Assembly (NCBI RefSeq): GCF_014174255.1
Contig: NZ_JABEQJ010000016.1
Coordinates: forward strand, 1 to 64,000
From: Gluconacetobacter sacchari
GTDB taxonomy: Bacteria; Pseudomonadota; Alphaproteobacteria; Acetobacterales; Acetobacteraceae
Direction of reading: 5' to 3'
DNA: 64,000 bases
The notes below the pieces were generated by a model. The model was not told the DNA's origin and made no database searches. It saw nothing but the letters and a program-made list of their open reading frames with translations. The position numbers were made by a program, and so were the translations under genes. Positions 33,905 to 42,246 of this stretch are shown here, piece after piece (the first letter of the stretch is position 1; each line of letters begins with the position of its first letter).

Positions 33905-35259
33905 GATGGTCTTTCGTCCCTGGTTGCCGTCCGCAGTGTCCCATTGCGGCCTCCGGGTTCCGGTATGCTTTTTTTTGCATGGCCCACAGGATTTTCCGCA
34001 TTGTGAGCCCGGGCGAAGGGGGGCGACAGCAGTGCCGCCAGTGCGGGCAGCGCGGCCAGTGCGACATAGAGGGCCGCGCTGGGCACGCCGTGCCAGGCCA
34101 GGCCGAGGCTGGCGAGCAGGGCCGGGGCGAAGCCGCCGAACAGTGCGACGGCGGCGTTGTAGGACAGGGCGATGCCGGTGGCCCTGATCCGCGATGGAAA
34201 CAGGCTGGCGATGCCCAGCGGCGCGGCGCCGACGAACAGGGCGACCAGTCCGCACAGGCTGGCCGCGACCGCGATCATGGTCGGTGTATCCGGATGGGAT
34301 TTCAGCATGCCGAGGATGGGGGCGGGCAGGGCGATCAGCATCATCGTCGCCACCACCAGCATGCGCCGGACGCCGAGACGATCGGCGATCGCGCCGGCTG
34401 CCAGCGAACCGGCGACCAGGGCGAGATTGCCGGCCAGCGAGGCGACATAGCTGGCATGGGGGGTGACGCCGCTGAAACGCTGGGCGTAGAGCGGCAGGTA
34501 GATGACCAGCGCGTAGGGCGCCGCACCCCAGAGCAGGGACAGCCCGAGTGCGGCCATGAAACGGCCGGCATGGTTGTGGGCCAGATCGTGCAGGATCGGG
34601 GCGTGATCGACGGTGGTGCGCGGTGGTGCGGATTCGCCGCGACGCAGGATGAGGCCGAAGGGAATGATCAGCAGGCCGATGGCAAAGGGCGCCCGCCAGC
34701 CCCATTGCGCCATCTGCGCGTCGGTCAGCAGGGCGGTCAGGCCGGCGGCGACCGCGGCGCCGAGCATGTTGGACAGGCCCATCGTGGCCTGTAGGAACGA
34801 GCCGGCAAAGCCGGCGCGGCCCTTGCCCGCGCGTTCTACCAGGAAGGAGGCGGCGCCGCCGATTTCGCCACCCGCCGAGATACCCTGCAACAACCGTGCG
34901 AGGCAGAGAATGACGATGGAGGCGCGGCCCGCCACGGCATAGGGCGGGTCGCACAGGATCAGTGCGGTGCCGGCGCCCATCAGCAGGCAGGTGAGCATCA
35001 GCGCCGGCCCGCGCCCCCGCCGGTCGGCGAACTGGCCCAGCAGCAGCGCGCCCAGCGGACGGGCGACAGCCCCGAGCGCGAAGACCAGCAGGCTTTGGGC
35101 CAGTTGCGACAGATGGTCGGTCGGCGGCAGCAGGGCGCGGGCGATATAGGGCGCGAACAGGGCGTAGACCGAAAAATCGTACCATTCGAGAAGATTGCCG
35201 ATGCAGGCAGCGGCAATCATCGTTTTTCCGGTTCGCCCGGGCGGAGTCTGGCGCGGCAT
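33901..35259 (-). CDS. MFS transporter, metabolite:H+ symporter (MHS) type
   Basis: A 452-residue permease with 12 predicted membrane helices. MHS-family marks are ACIGNLLEWYDFSVYALFAP in helix 1, FADRRGRGPALM in the loop between helices 2 and 3, and LLQGISAGGEIGGAASFLVE in helix 4. Relatives import betaines, carboxylates and other zwitterions, which suits ergothioneine, a betaine. The C-terminal tail is hydrophilic. It is the first gene of the tightly overlapping block (MFS, lyase, hydantoinase, carbamoylase) and overlaps the lyase start by 4 bp. Substrate is inferred from context only. Confidence 0.85.
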   Translation of the reverse strand: MPRQTPPGRTGKTMIAAACIGNLLEWYDFSVYALFAPYIARALLPPTDHLSQLAQSLLVFALGAVARPLGALLLGQFADRRGRGPALMLTCLLMGAGTALILCDPPYAVAGRASIVILCLARLLQGISAGGEIGGAASFLVERAGKGRAGFAGSFLQATMGLSNMLGAAVAAGLTALLTDAQMAQWGWRAPFAIGLLIIPFGLILRRGESAPPRTTVDHAPILHDLAHNHAGRFMAALGLSLLWGAAPYALVIYLPLYAQRFSGVTPHASYVASLAGNLALVAGSLAAGAIADRLGVRRMLVVATMMLIALPAPILGMLKSHPDTPTMIAVAASLCGLVALFVGAAPLGIASLFPSRIRATGIALSYNAAVALFGGFAPALLASLGLAWHGVPSAALYVALAALPALAALLSPPFARAHNAENPVGHAKKSIPEPGGRNGTLRTATRDERPS

Positions 35260-35273
35260 GACGGGGCTGCCGG

Positions 35274-37619
35274 TCAGAAATCCGCGCTGACGGTGCCGAA
35301 GAACTGCCGGGGCGCGCCCATCATGAAGTAATTGAAGTTGGTGTTGACGAAATTGTTTCCCAGTTCGTTCGTTGTGGCGATGTAGGTCTTGTTGGCGAGG
35401 TTGTAGATATTGAAGCTGGCGGTGAGACCCTTGAACGGTCCGACCTGGCCGAAATGGTAGCGCATGCCGAAATTCATCAGGAAATAGCCGGGTACGCGCA
35501 GGTCGTTTGTGTAGGTCAGTTCGCGGCGGGAGAGGTAGGTGCCGTCGACATGCGCGTCAAAATTGCCGATGGCGTAAGTGATGTTCCCTTTATACATGAA
35601 TTGCGGATAGTTCGGCACCAGCTTGCCGCGCGTCGGTTGCAGGCCGGTCGATGTCAGGACGTTCTGGTCGTACGTCGAATGGGCGTAGGAGAACGAATTG
35701 TAGATCGACAGCCCGCGCACGGGACGCAGCGTGACGCTGGCCTCGGCGCCGTTGGTCGTGACGCCGCCGACATTCTGCACGGCGGTGACGGGATTGATGC
35801 CGGCCTGGCTGGTGATCAGTTGCAGGCGGTTGGAGAAATTGATGCGATAGAGGGAGGCCAGCGCGCTGATCAGCGGCGAGGTGTAGCGGTAGCCGCCTTC
35901 ATAGACCCAGTCGGTTTCCGGCTTCAGCGTGTTGCGGGTGGCCTGGAAGGCATTTTGCGAGGCGGTCCATGGAGTGGCGGAGACGTTGGTACCATACCCG
36001 TCCAGCGGGAAGGCGCGCATGTTGTGCGACACGTCGAAGAACAGTTCGTTATGCGGCAGGAAGCGCCAGTTGGCCGAGACCTGGGGCAGGAAGGCGTTCG
36101 AGGCTTCCAGATGGCCCTGGGCGATGCGCGTGCCGTTGATGGTGCCGTCCTGCGTCGGGACCGAATTGCCGGAATTGACGATCATGGATTTGAAGCCGGC
36201 ATTGATCGTCAGGTTGTCCGTGACCCTGTAGGTATCCTGCAGGTGGAACACGAAGGTACGGGTCGAGAAGGCTTCCTGCCACGCGGTGGCGAACACCTTG
36301 TCGGCCGGGAAGCCGGTGGTGGGGTTGCCGAGCGTGCCCTGGCCCAGTAGCGGGGCTTCGGAGAAATAGCGGCCTTCATTGAAATTACCGTATTCGTACC
36401 AGACGCCGGCATTCAGCGCGTGGCGCGCGACCTTCCATGTGAGGGCGGTCTGGAAGCCGCCGCGTGCCACGTTGGGCGTCTGGATACGCTGTGACAGCGG
36501 CGCGCCATTCGGCGAGTGCATGTACGGCGTCGTCCAGGTGCTGTAGCCGTTGTCGGCGTGGCCGTACAGCGTCGTCTTCCAGTTGAGGGACGAGGTGAGG
36601 TTTTCGTCCAGCGTGAGGCCGCCGAGATAGTCGGTGCGATTGGCGGTGCCGGCATAATAGGCGGCATCGAACGGATCGTTCGTCTTCTGTAGTTCCGCGG
36701 GATAGGTGCCGAGCGCCGCGTTATAGGCGGCCGCGTAGTTGGGATAGTAGTTCGCCAGGTTGGGGCCGACCGTGTGCAGCCAGTTCTTGGTCATGTCCTG
36801 GTAGTCGAACTGCTGGATCGAACTCCAGTCGAAGAACAGTTTGAGGGACGAATTGCGGGCCAGCGGCTGGATCAGCTTGGCGTTGACCTGGTCGGAATGG
36901 TCATAGCCGCCGCCTTTCCACAGATTGCCGTTCAGCCGGGCATAGGCGACGTAGAAGCGGGTGCCGGTGGTGTTGAGGTCGCCGCTTTCGAAACGCGCAT
37001 AGGTGCGCATGGTCGAATTGCTGCCGAAGGTCTGGGCGACGGTGCCCCCGCGCACATGGGACGGGTCGAGCGAACGGATCTGGATCGCGCCGCCCAGATT
37101 GCTGGTGGACGCGACGTCGATCGCGCCCGCGCCCTGCGAGACGTCCACGCCGCCGACATCGTCGGAGATGATGGCGCGGGTGACGGCAAGGCCGTTGTAA
37201 TTGTTGAACTGCTGGTCGCCGAGTGGAATATCGTCGAGCGTGAAGCCAAGCTGCGGCTGGCTGAAGCCGCGCATGAACAGTTGGCTGGAATATTCATAGG
37301 CGCCGAACGGATCGGCCGACTGGTAGATCACGCCGGGAAGCTGGCTGAGAACCTTCAGCGGCGAGGTACCGGGCGTGCTCTGCTGCATCATGTTGCGCGT
37401 GACGCTGGTCATCTGCCGGGTGGAGCCGTGGCCGAAGACCGAGATCGCCTCGATGGCGGGGGCGGGCATGCCGGCGGCGCGATGACCGGGCGCATGGGTG
37501 TGCGCTGCCGCCTTCTTCGGGGTGCGGGGTTCCGGCGCGGGAGCGGCCGCGTGAATCCGGGGCGCGATGGCGAGGCCGCCGAGCATGGTCGAGAGCGCGA
37601 GAATCCGGAGTGAGGTCAT
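35274..37619 (-). CDS. TonB-dependent outer-membrane receptor
   Basis: A 781-residue TonB-dependent receptor. A signal peptide (MTSLRILALSTMLGG to about residue 25) is followed by a Pro/Ala/His-rich linker. The plug domain (about 60-200) contains LKVLSQLPGVIYQS and a GFTLDDIPLGDQ segment, and the 22-strand barrel ends in FFGTVSADF with a C-terminal aromatic. Such receptors import scarce substrates larger or rarer than porins allow. Its place between the two MFS genes of the locus suggests outer-membrane uptake of ergothioneine or a related thione, which would be an uncommon substrate. The start ATG at 37619 was preferred to 37652 because it begins directly with a signal peptide. Confidence 0.88.
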   Translation of the reverse strand: MTSLRILALSTMLGGLAIAPRIHAAAPAPEPRTPKKAAAHTHAPGHRAAGMPAPAIEAISVFGHGSTRQMTSVTRNMMQQSTPGTSPLKVLSQLPGVIYQSADPFGAYEYSSQLFMRGFSQPQLGFTLDDIPLGDQQFNNYNGLAVTRAIISDDVGGVDVSQGAGAIDVASTSNLGGAIQIRSLDPSHVRGGTVAQTFGSNSTMRTYARFESGDLNTTGTRFYVAYARLNGNLWKGGGYDHSDQVNAKLIQPLARNSSLKLFFDWSSIQQFDYQDMTKNWLHTVGPNLANYYPNYAAAYNAALGTYPAELQKTNDPFDAAYYAGTANRTDYLGGLTLDENLTSSLNWKTTLYGHADNGYSTWTTPYMHSPNGAPLSQRIQTPNVARGGFQTALTWKVARHALNAGVWYEYGNFNEGRYFSEAPLLGQGTLGNPTTGFPADKVFATAWQEAFSTRTFVFHLQDTYRVTDNLTINAGFKSMIVNSGNSVPTQDGTINGTRIAQGHLEASNAFLPQVSANWRFLPHNELFFDVSHNMRAFPLDGYGTNVSATPWTASQNAFQATRNTLKPETDWVYEGGYRYTSPLISALASLYRINFSNRLQLITSQAGINPVTAVQNVGGVTTNGAEASVTLRPVRGLSIYNSFSYAHSTYDQNVLTSTGLQPTRGKLVPNYPQFMYKGNITYAIGNFDAHVDGTYLSRRELTYTNDLRVPGYFLMNFGMRYHFGQVGPFKGLTASFNIYNLANKTYIATTNELGNNFVNTNFNYFMMGAPRQFFGTVSADF

Positions 37620-37623
37620 CGGA

Positions 37624-38928
37624 TTATTCCTTGTCGTATCCGGTGGAGGCAACGTCTTCGGGGCGCAGGCCGAACTGGTAGAGCGCGACGGTGGCCAGCC
37701 CGATGGCGGCCGCCGTGAGCATGGAGGGGGTGAAGCTGCCGAACCGGTCGGCCAGCAATCCGGTCACGGCCGGGGCAAGCGCGCCACCGAGCGAGCCGCC
37801 GGTATTCTGGATCGCCTGCAAGGTGGCGACCCGATGGTCGGCCGCGATGACGGTACCGAGCATCCAGCCGGTGCTGAGGGCCAGGCCGCCCGCGAACAGT
37901 GCGATGCCCATGAAGGCGATCATGACCGCCAGCCCCGTATGCAGCGTGGTCAACGCGGTGGCGATGGCGGCGACCAGCATGGCGAGTACCAGCGGGGTGC
38001 GGCAGGCGTTCAACCGCCCCACGCCCCTGACGGCCAGATGGTCGACCACGAAACCGCCCAGCACGCTGCCGGCGAAACCGCAGAACTGGGGCAGCGCGGA
38101 CAGCATGCCGGCCTGCCCGATCGTCAGGTGGCGGGAGGTCTGGAGCCATGCGGGCATCCAGGTGGCATAGAGCCAGGTGATGTAGATCACCCCAGCATAG
38201 CCTGCCGTCAGCACCCAGCTTGAGCGCCGGCACAGCAGGTCGCCCAGATCATGGCGCAGCGACTGCACGATACCGGCGGGCACCGGGCCGTCGGAGCGGG
38301 GCAGGGCCTGACGCATCGCCGCGTTCAGCGGCAGGTCGGCGGGGTCGCGATAGAAGCGGATCCACACGACAGCCAGTACCAGGCTGGCGGCGCCGATCGC
38401 GACCGACATGCCCCGCCAGCCCCAGACCATCATGATCGCGAGCAGCAGCGGCGGCGCCATGGCCGGCCCGAGCGCCGCGGAGCCGTTGAACAGTCCGAGC
38501 GGGCGCCCACGCTCGTGCGGCCGATACCAGCGGACCAGTGCGCGGGTGCCGGAGAGGAACAGTGGCGTTTCGCCTATCCCCAGCCCGATCCGCGCCAGGA
38601 ACAGGCCGGTGACACCATGCACCAGGCCGAAGGCCATCTGCGCGCAGGACCACAGGACCAGGCCCGCGCCCAGCAGAACGCGGCTGTCGAACCGGTCGGC
38701 CAGCAGGCCCGTCGGGATCTGTCCGGCCAGGTAGGCCCAGGCGAAGACCGACAGCAGCAGGCCCATCTGGGTGTAGGACATGTGCATGTCGGCCATCACG
38801 GTCGTATTGCTGACCGACAGGGCGGCGCGGTCGATATAGCTGATGCATCCGGCGGCCATGAGCAGCAGGACCGTGATCTGGCGGCGGCGGCGCAGGGCGG
38901 GCGTCAGCAGGGGCGCGATCATGCTCAT
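37624..38928 (-). CDS. MFS transporter, anion:cation symporter-like
   Basis: A 434-residue permease with 12 predicted helices, of the ACS branch of the major facilitator superfamily: CISYIDRAALSVS in helix 1, AYLAGQIPTGLLADRF, and LFNGSAALGPAMAPPL in helix 5. ACS members carry organic anions such as tartrate, galactonate or phthalate. It may move a pathway intermediate (thiourocanate, hydantoin-propionate) or a related carboxylate. It ends 4 bp before the TonB receptor start and overlaps the LysR gene stop, so the regulator, this permease and the receptor can share one transcript. Confidence 0.85.
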   Translation of the reverse strand: MSMIAPLLTPALRRRRQITVLLLMAAGCISYIDRAALSVSNTTVMADMHMSYTQMGLLLSVFAWAYLAGQIPTGLLADRFDSRVLLGAGLVLWSCAQMAFGLVHGVTGLFLARIGLGIGETPLFLSGTRALVRWYRPHERGRPLGLFNGSAALGPAMAPPLLLAIMMVWGWRGMSVAIGAASLVLAVVWIRFYRDPADLPLNAAMRQALPRSDGPVPAGIVQSLRHDLGDLLCRRSSWVLTAGYAGVIYITWLYATWMPAWLQTSRHLTIGQAGMLSALPQFCGFAGSVLGGFVVDHLAVRGVGRLNACRTPLVLAMLVAAIATALTTLHTGLAVMIAFMGIALFAGGLALSTGWMLGTVIAADHRVATLQAIQNTGGSLGGALAPAVTGLLADRFGSFTPSMLTAAAIGLATVALYQFGLRPEDVASTGYDKE

Positions 38929-40181
38929 GCGACCGATTTCCGGCCCGCGTTGCCGGCTTCGGCCTGGATTTCCGCCAGACCGGCGCGCAGGCGACCGATG
39001 ATGGCGAGGTTAGGGTGGTCCTTCTTCCAGATCAGCCGCGTCGTCATCCGGTAGCGGTCGGGGAGGGGGATGGCATGTACCGCGTGGGCGCGGAACGACC
39101 CGGCAGGCAGGATGGCGCAGCAGGTGCCGTCCTCGACCAGGCGCAGGATCAGCGACAGCGACTGGGTTTCGAAGATGCCGCCCGGTGTGATGCCTTCATG
39201 ATCCAGATAGCGATCCGTCACCCGACGCAGGCCGGTGCCCAGGGCGGGCACCGTCAGCAGGTAGGAGGTCAGCGCGATACGGGGAGGCTGGTTGGGCGGC
39301 GGGCTGTGCGCGCGGCCGAAGACGAGGAAGATTGCGGATTTTTCCAGTTCCGAACTGTCGAAATCCAGCGGGATGTCGATCAGGTCGGACAGGCCGGCAT
39401 CGAACCGGCCGTCGAGCAGGCCGTCGACCATCTGAGGTGCGGCGATGGTCGAGATCGTCAAAGGCGGCTGATAGCGGCGGTGGCGCCAGAGGCGGACCAG
39501 GTTGGCCAGCAGCACGGTCAGCGAACTGTCGCTGCTGGTCGGCATCATGGAGGCGAGTTTCAGAGTCTTGAAGGCGCGGAAATAGCTGAAATTCTCGTCG
39601 CGCATGATCTGCCGGTGGGCCTGTTCCACCTGCTGGCAGCCCTGGCGCAGGGCCTCGGCCTCGGCCGTCGGCAGAACGCCATGGGGGCTGCGGACGAACA
39701 GGGGCCGGCCGAGGATTGCTTCCAGCTTGCCGATCTGCCGCGACAGGGTGGGCTGTGTCAGCGACAGGCGCTGGGCGGCAGCGGCGATGCGGCGGGTTTC
39801 ATAGACCGAGAGGAAATAGCCGATCATGCGCAATGTCAGGCCCGACCCCAGCAGTGCGCGCAGACGGTGCGTCGGCAGCGGACAGGCCGTGTCGCGTTCC
39901 GGCGGGGCCATGCCGGCGCGACCGTCATGCTCGATCAGGGTCAGGTACCAGGCCAGCAGGTGCAGGGCCGACCGGTAGAGACTTTCACCCTGGGCGGTGG
40001 TGGCGGCCCTGCTGCCCCGACGGAATGCGGAACGTGACAGCAGCGATGTCGCCATGGCCTGCTCCAGCGCGGAAACGCTGTGGCTGAGCGTGGACGCGCT
40101 GACGCCGAGCAGCGGGGCCGCCGCCGCGGCGGAGCCTTCTGTGACGAGGCTCGTAAAATAGATCAGGGCTGGAAGTTCCAT
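38925..40181 (-). CDS. LysR-type regulator with two N-terminal helix-turn-helix domains
   Basis: A 418-residue regulator, about 110 residues longer than typical LysR proteins. The extra length is a second DNA-binding domain: one winged helix at about residues 6-70 (AAAAPLLGVSASTLSHSVSA) and another at 117-178 (AAAAQRLSLTQPTLSRQIGK), the second being the more canonical. The C-terminal effector domain (about 205-405) has the two-lobe pattern. It probably controls the catabolic locus in response to the substrate. The frame has GTG at 40187 and ATG at 40181; I chose ATG because AAGG lies nine bases upstream, while the spacing to GTG is only four. Confidence 0.83.
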   Translation of the reverse strand: MELPALIYFTSLVTEGSAAAAAPLLGVSASTLSHSVSALEQAMATSLLSRSAFRRGSRAATTAQGESLYRSALHLLAWYLTLIEHDGRAGMAPPERDTACPLPTHRLRALLGSGLTLRMIGYFLSVYETRRIAAAAQRLSLTQPTLSRQIGKLEAILGRPLFVRSPHGVLPTAEAEALRQGCQQVEQAHRQIMRDENFSYFRAFKTLKLASMMPTSSDSSLTVLLANLVRLWRHRRYQPPLTISTIAAPQMVDGLLDGRFDAGLSDLIDIPLDFDSSELEKSAIFLVFGRAHSPPPNQPPRIALTSYLLTVPALGTGLRRVTDRYLDHEGITPGGIFETQSLSLILRLVEDGTCCAILPAGSFRAHAVHAIPLPDRYRMTTRLIWKKDHPNLAIIGRLRAGLAEIQAEAGNAGRKSVA

Positions 40182-40187
40182 TTCCAC

Positions 40188-40523
40188 GGAGCCTTATGAC
40201 AATAGGAATGGTAGCGCGGCTTGTGTGGGTTATTACTGGTTCATCCTTATAATCACATATATTCATGTTGATATTAAAATTAGCGATCAACGGTCGTATC
40301 GAAGCATCGCCGTAATGAGCGTGCAATTTCAATTAGCCCGCAGGCATGGCATGCGCATGAAAAAGCATACGTCAACGGTCGAGGGGGGAAGCGGTTGCCG
40401 CCGGCCGGCACCGGCGATAGTGGCGCGGGCGCGCGGGAAATGGCCGGTCGGGCGTTTGTCAGGGGTACAGGATGGATGGCGGCCAGGCCGGAAGGGGCAT
40501 GGCGCCCGGCCGATGGGCCGGGC
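40188..40523. promoter_or_regulatory. 336-bp intergenic region upstream of the LysR-led operon
   Basis: No gene is visible. The part nearest the LysR gene (40200-40330) is clearly AT-rich against the GC-rich surroundings and, on the minus strand, contains a TTATAAG-like -10 candidate. This is the likely promoter and operator region of the regulator and the transport and catabolic genes. The far part (40340-40520) is GC-rich and featureless. Confidence 0.5.
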
Positions 40524-41159
40524 TCAGGGAGCCGGTTCGTCCATCAGGGCACGAGCGGCCATATTGAGAAAGACCGGTTCGCCGGGGATGCCGAGTTCGG
40601 CTTCGATGGCTTCCAGGCGTTTTTCCAGCGCGAACAGGAAGATCATGAACTGATGGTGGGCATGGGCGTGTTCGCCCTGATAGCCAAGGGATTTCTCGCA
40701 GAATTCGCCCTGCCGGCACAGATCGAGATTCAGGCTGTAATATCCCCGGCACACCATCGGGCGCGCGGCATAGATCGAGCAGCTTCCGTCGAAGAGGAAG
40801 GGGCAGGCCGACGGGGGCGAGGTCAGCCGTTCCTGAAGGATATGCAGGCGCTCGGGCGAAAATGTCTGTCGTGCCTCATGAACGGCGAGCGCTGCGAACA
40901 GCGGATTGACCTGTACCAGGCTGTGGCAGCAGGTATCGCAGCCCTTGCCACAGGCCAGCGGCACGACGGGGCTGAGATGCGGCAATGCGTCCGCCACCTC
41001 GTCGCACAGGGAGAGGATGCGCCGGGCCAGGAGAAGGAGGTCGGCTCTGCTGCCGGCCACAGGCCGGTCGCGCCTGAACATGGCATCGGCCTGGTTCATC
41101 TTCTGGCGCATATAGGCCAGGGGGGAGGCCGCTTCGGGAGCGGCGCTGTCGCTGCTCAT
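40524..41159 (-). CDS. YkgJ-family cysteine-cluster protein
   Basis: A 211-residue protein of the YkgJ family (putative zinc- or iron-sulfur-binding). The motif CGKGCDTCCHSLVQVNP is followed by CPFLFDGSCSIYAARPMVCRG, the family's standard arrangement of Cys residues and RPxxCR. The molecular function of the family is not established. The frame is open to 41234, but the ATG at 41159 gives a sensible start. It is unconnected to the operon upstream and ends 336 bp before the LysR gene. Confidence 0.85.
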   Translation of the reverse strand: MSSDSAAPEAASPLAYMRQKMNQADAMFRRDRPVAGSRADLLLLARRILSLCDEVADALPHLSPVVPLACGKGCDTCCHSLVQVNPLFAALAVHEARQTFSPERLHILQERLTSPPSACPFLFDGSCSIYAARPMVCRGYYSLNLDLCRQGEFCEKSLGYQGEHAHAHHQFMIFLFALEKRLEAIEAELGIPGEPVFLNMAARALMDEPAP

Positions 41160-41364
41160 CGAATGGTCAGGCGGTCCGGGGATGACAATGTGGGCGGTGT
41201 TGCCGTCGGCTTGCGTTCTGCCCCGACAGGGCAAGGATTTTCGTGGAGTTTTTCTTTTTCGTATATTTCATAAGGCGTGGAAAATCTTGCAACCTGGCGA
41301 TGTAAGGGGATTTTTCCTATGCTGTCATGAATGATTCGGACGGTCAAAGGAAAAGGCCCGCCGA

Positions 41365-41500
41365 TCAGAAAGCATGCAGGATCACCGATGATTTCGGCCC
41401 GCGGGAAATAAACCTGTTCGGCACGCGCGGGTCGTGGCCGATCGACAGGATGAGGTCGGCGCGTTCGATGGTTTCATGCATGTTGAAGCGCGACGGGTAG
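41365..41500 (-). pseudogene. Fragment of a thiamine-diphosphate-dependent enzyme (acetolactate synthase-like)
   Basis: About 45 codons on the minus strand contain MHETIERADLILSIGHD and an SRGPKSSVILHAF ending. The first part is very like the central domain of acetolactate synthase-type enzymes. No start, PYR or PP domain is present. The homology stops at about 41500, where IS-like sequence begins, so I read it as a remnant left by insertion and deletion. Confidence 0.5.
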
Positions 41501-41586
41501 TGTGGAACTACGGGACAGAAGGTATGGAACCCTGGACTTGCTTCGAAAAAGTGGAGAGCGCTTTCCGAGGATGAAAGGCTATATCC

Positions 41587-41703
41587 ATGACGAAGCAACG
41601 ACGTTTTACGCGAGAATTTGAGGATGAGGCGGTTCGCCTGGTGCATACGAGCGGTCGGACGCGGCGGGCGGCGGCGGACGATTCGGCATTTCTTCGGGTA
41701 TGA
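41587..41703 (+). pseudogene. IS3-family OrfA fragment
   Basis: Reads MTKQRRFTREFEDEAVRLVH then TSGRTRR before losing similarity and stopping after 38 codons. The start and spacing are those of IS3-family OrfA proteins that begin MTKQRRF. The helix-turn-helix and all of OrfB are missing. It is a different IS from the one at the left edge of the window. Confidence 0.7.
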
Positions 41704-42246
41704 CATGTGGAACCTCGCCCGGGGCAATGGGGCCGACCTGCTGTGGTGTAGAAATCTCGACTAAATCTGACGGATGGTTCCTGCCTGAGCCGCATCTATC
41801 CGTCCGAGCGTGACCGGCGTCATGGGGCCGACGCGGTCGTGGTTCGGGTCATTGATTACCGTCTGGAAGGCATCGCCGGCGCCGAACCGATCTATCGTCT
41901 GATGACCACCATCCTCGATCCCCAACGCGCCCAGGCGGACAAACTTGCCGCGCTCTATCATGAGCGATGGGAAATCGAGACTGCGCTTGACGAATTGAAA
42001 ACCCATCTTCGCGGCGCGCGGATCACGCTGCGGTCGAGGACGCCCGACCTCGTGCGGCAGGAGTTTCACGGGCTGATCATGGCCCATTTCGCAATCCGTT
42101 CCCTGATCCATGAGGCCGCTCTCAAAGCCGACGAGGATCCCGACAGGCTCTCCTTTCTTCACGCCGTCAGGGTCGTGCGTCGCAAGATGGCCGCAGCCGT
42201 CGCGTTTTCCCCCTCGGAAGCGGACGATCTTCCATATTGCCTCTAG
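41704..42246 (+). pseudogene. C-terminal fragment of an IS4-family transposase, frameshifted
   Basis: The long open part encodes TDGSCLSRIYPSERDRR and, further on, LYHERWEIETALDELKTHLR. The latter holds the YxxRWxIE...K signature with the last acidic residue of IS4 DDE transposases. A short upstream piece in another frame (ADLLWCRNLD, about 41730-41760) seems to be the preceding segment, which implies a frameshift near 41770. The N-terminal half with the first two Asp residues is gone. The frame ends in a TAG that overlaps the stop of the convergent pilus tip gene at a shared CTAG. Confidence 0.75.
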
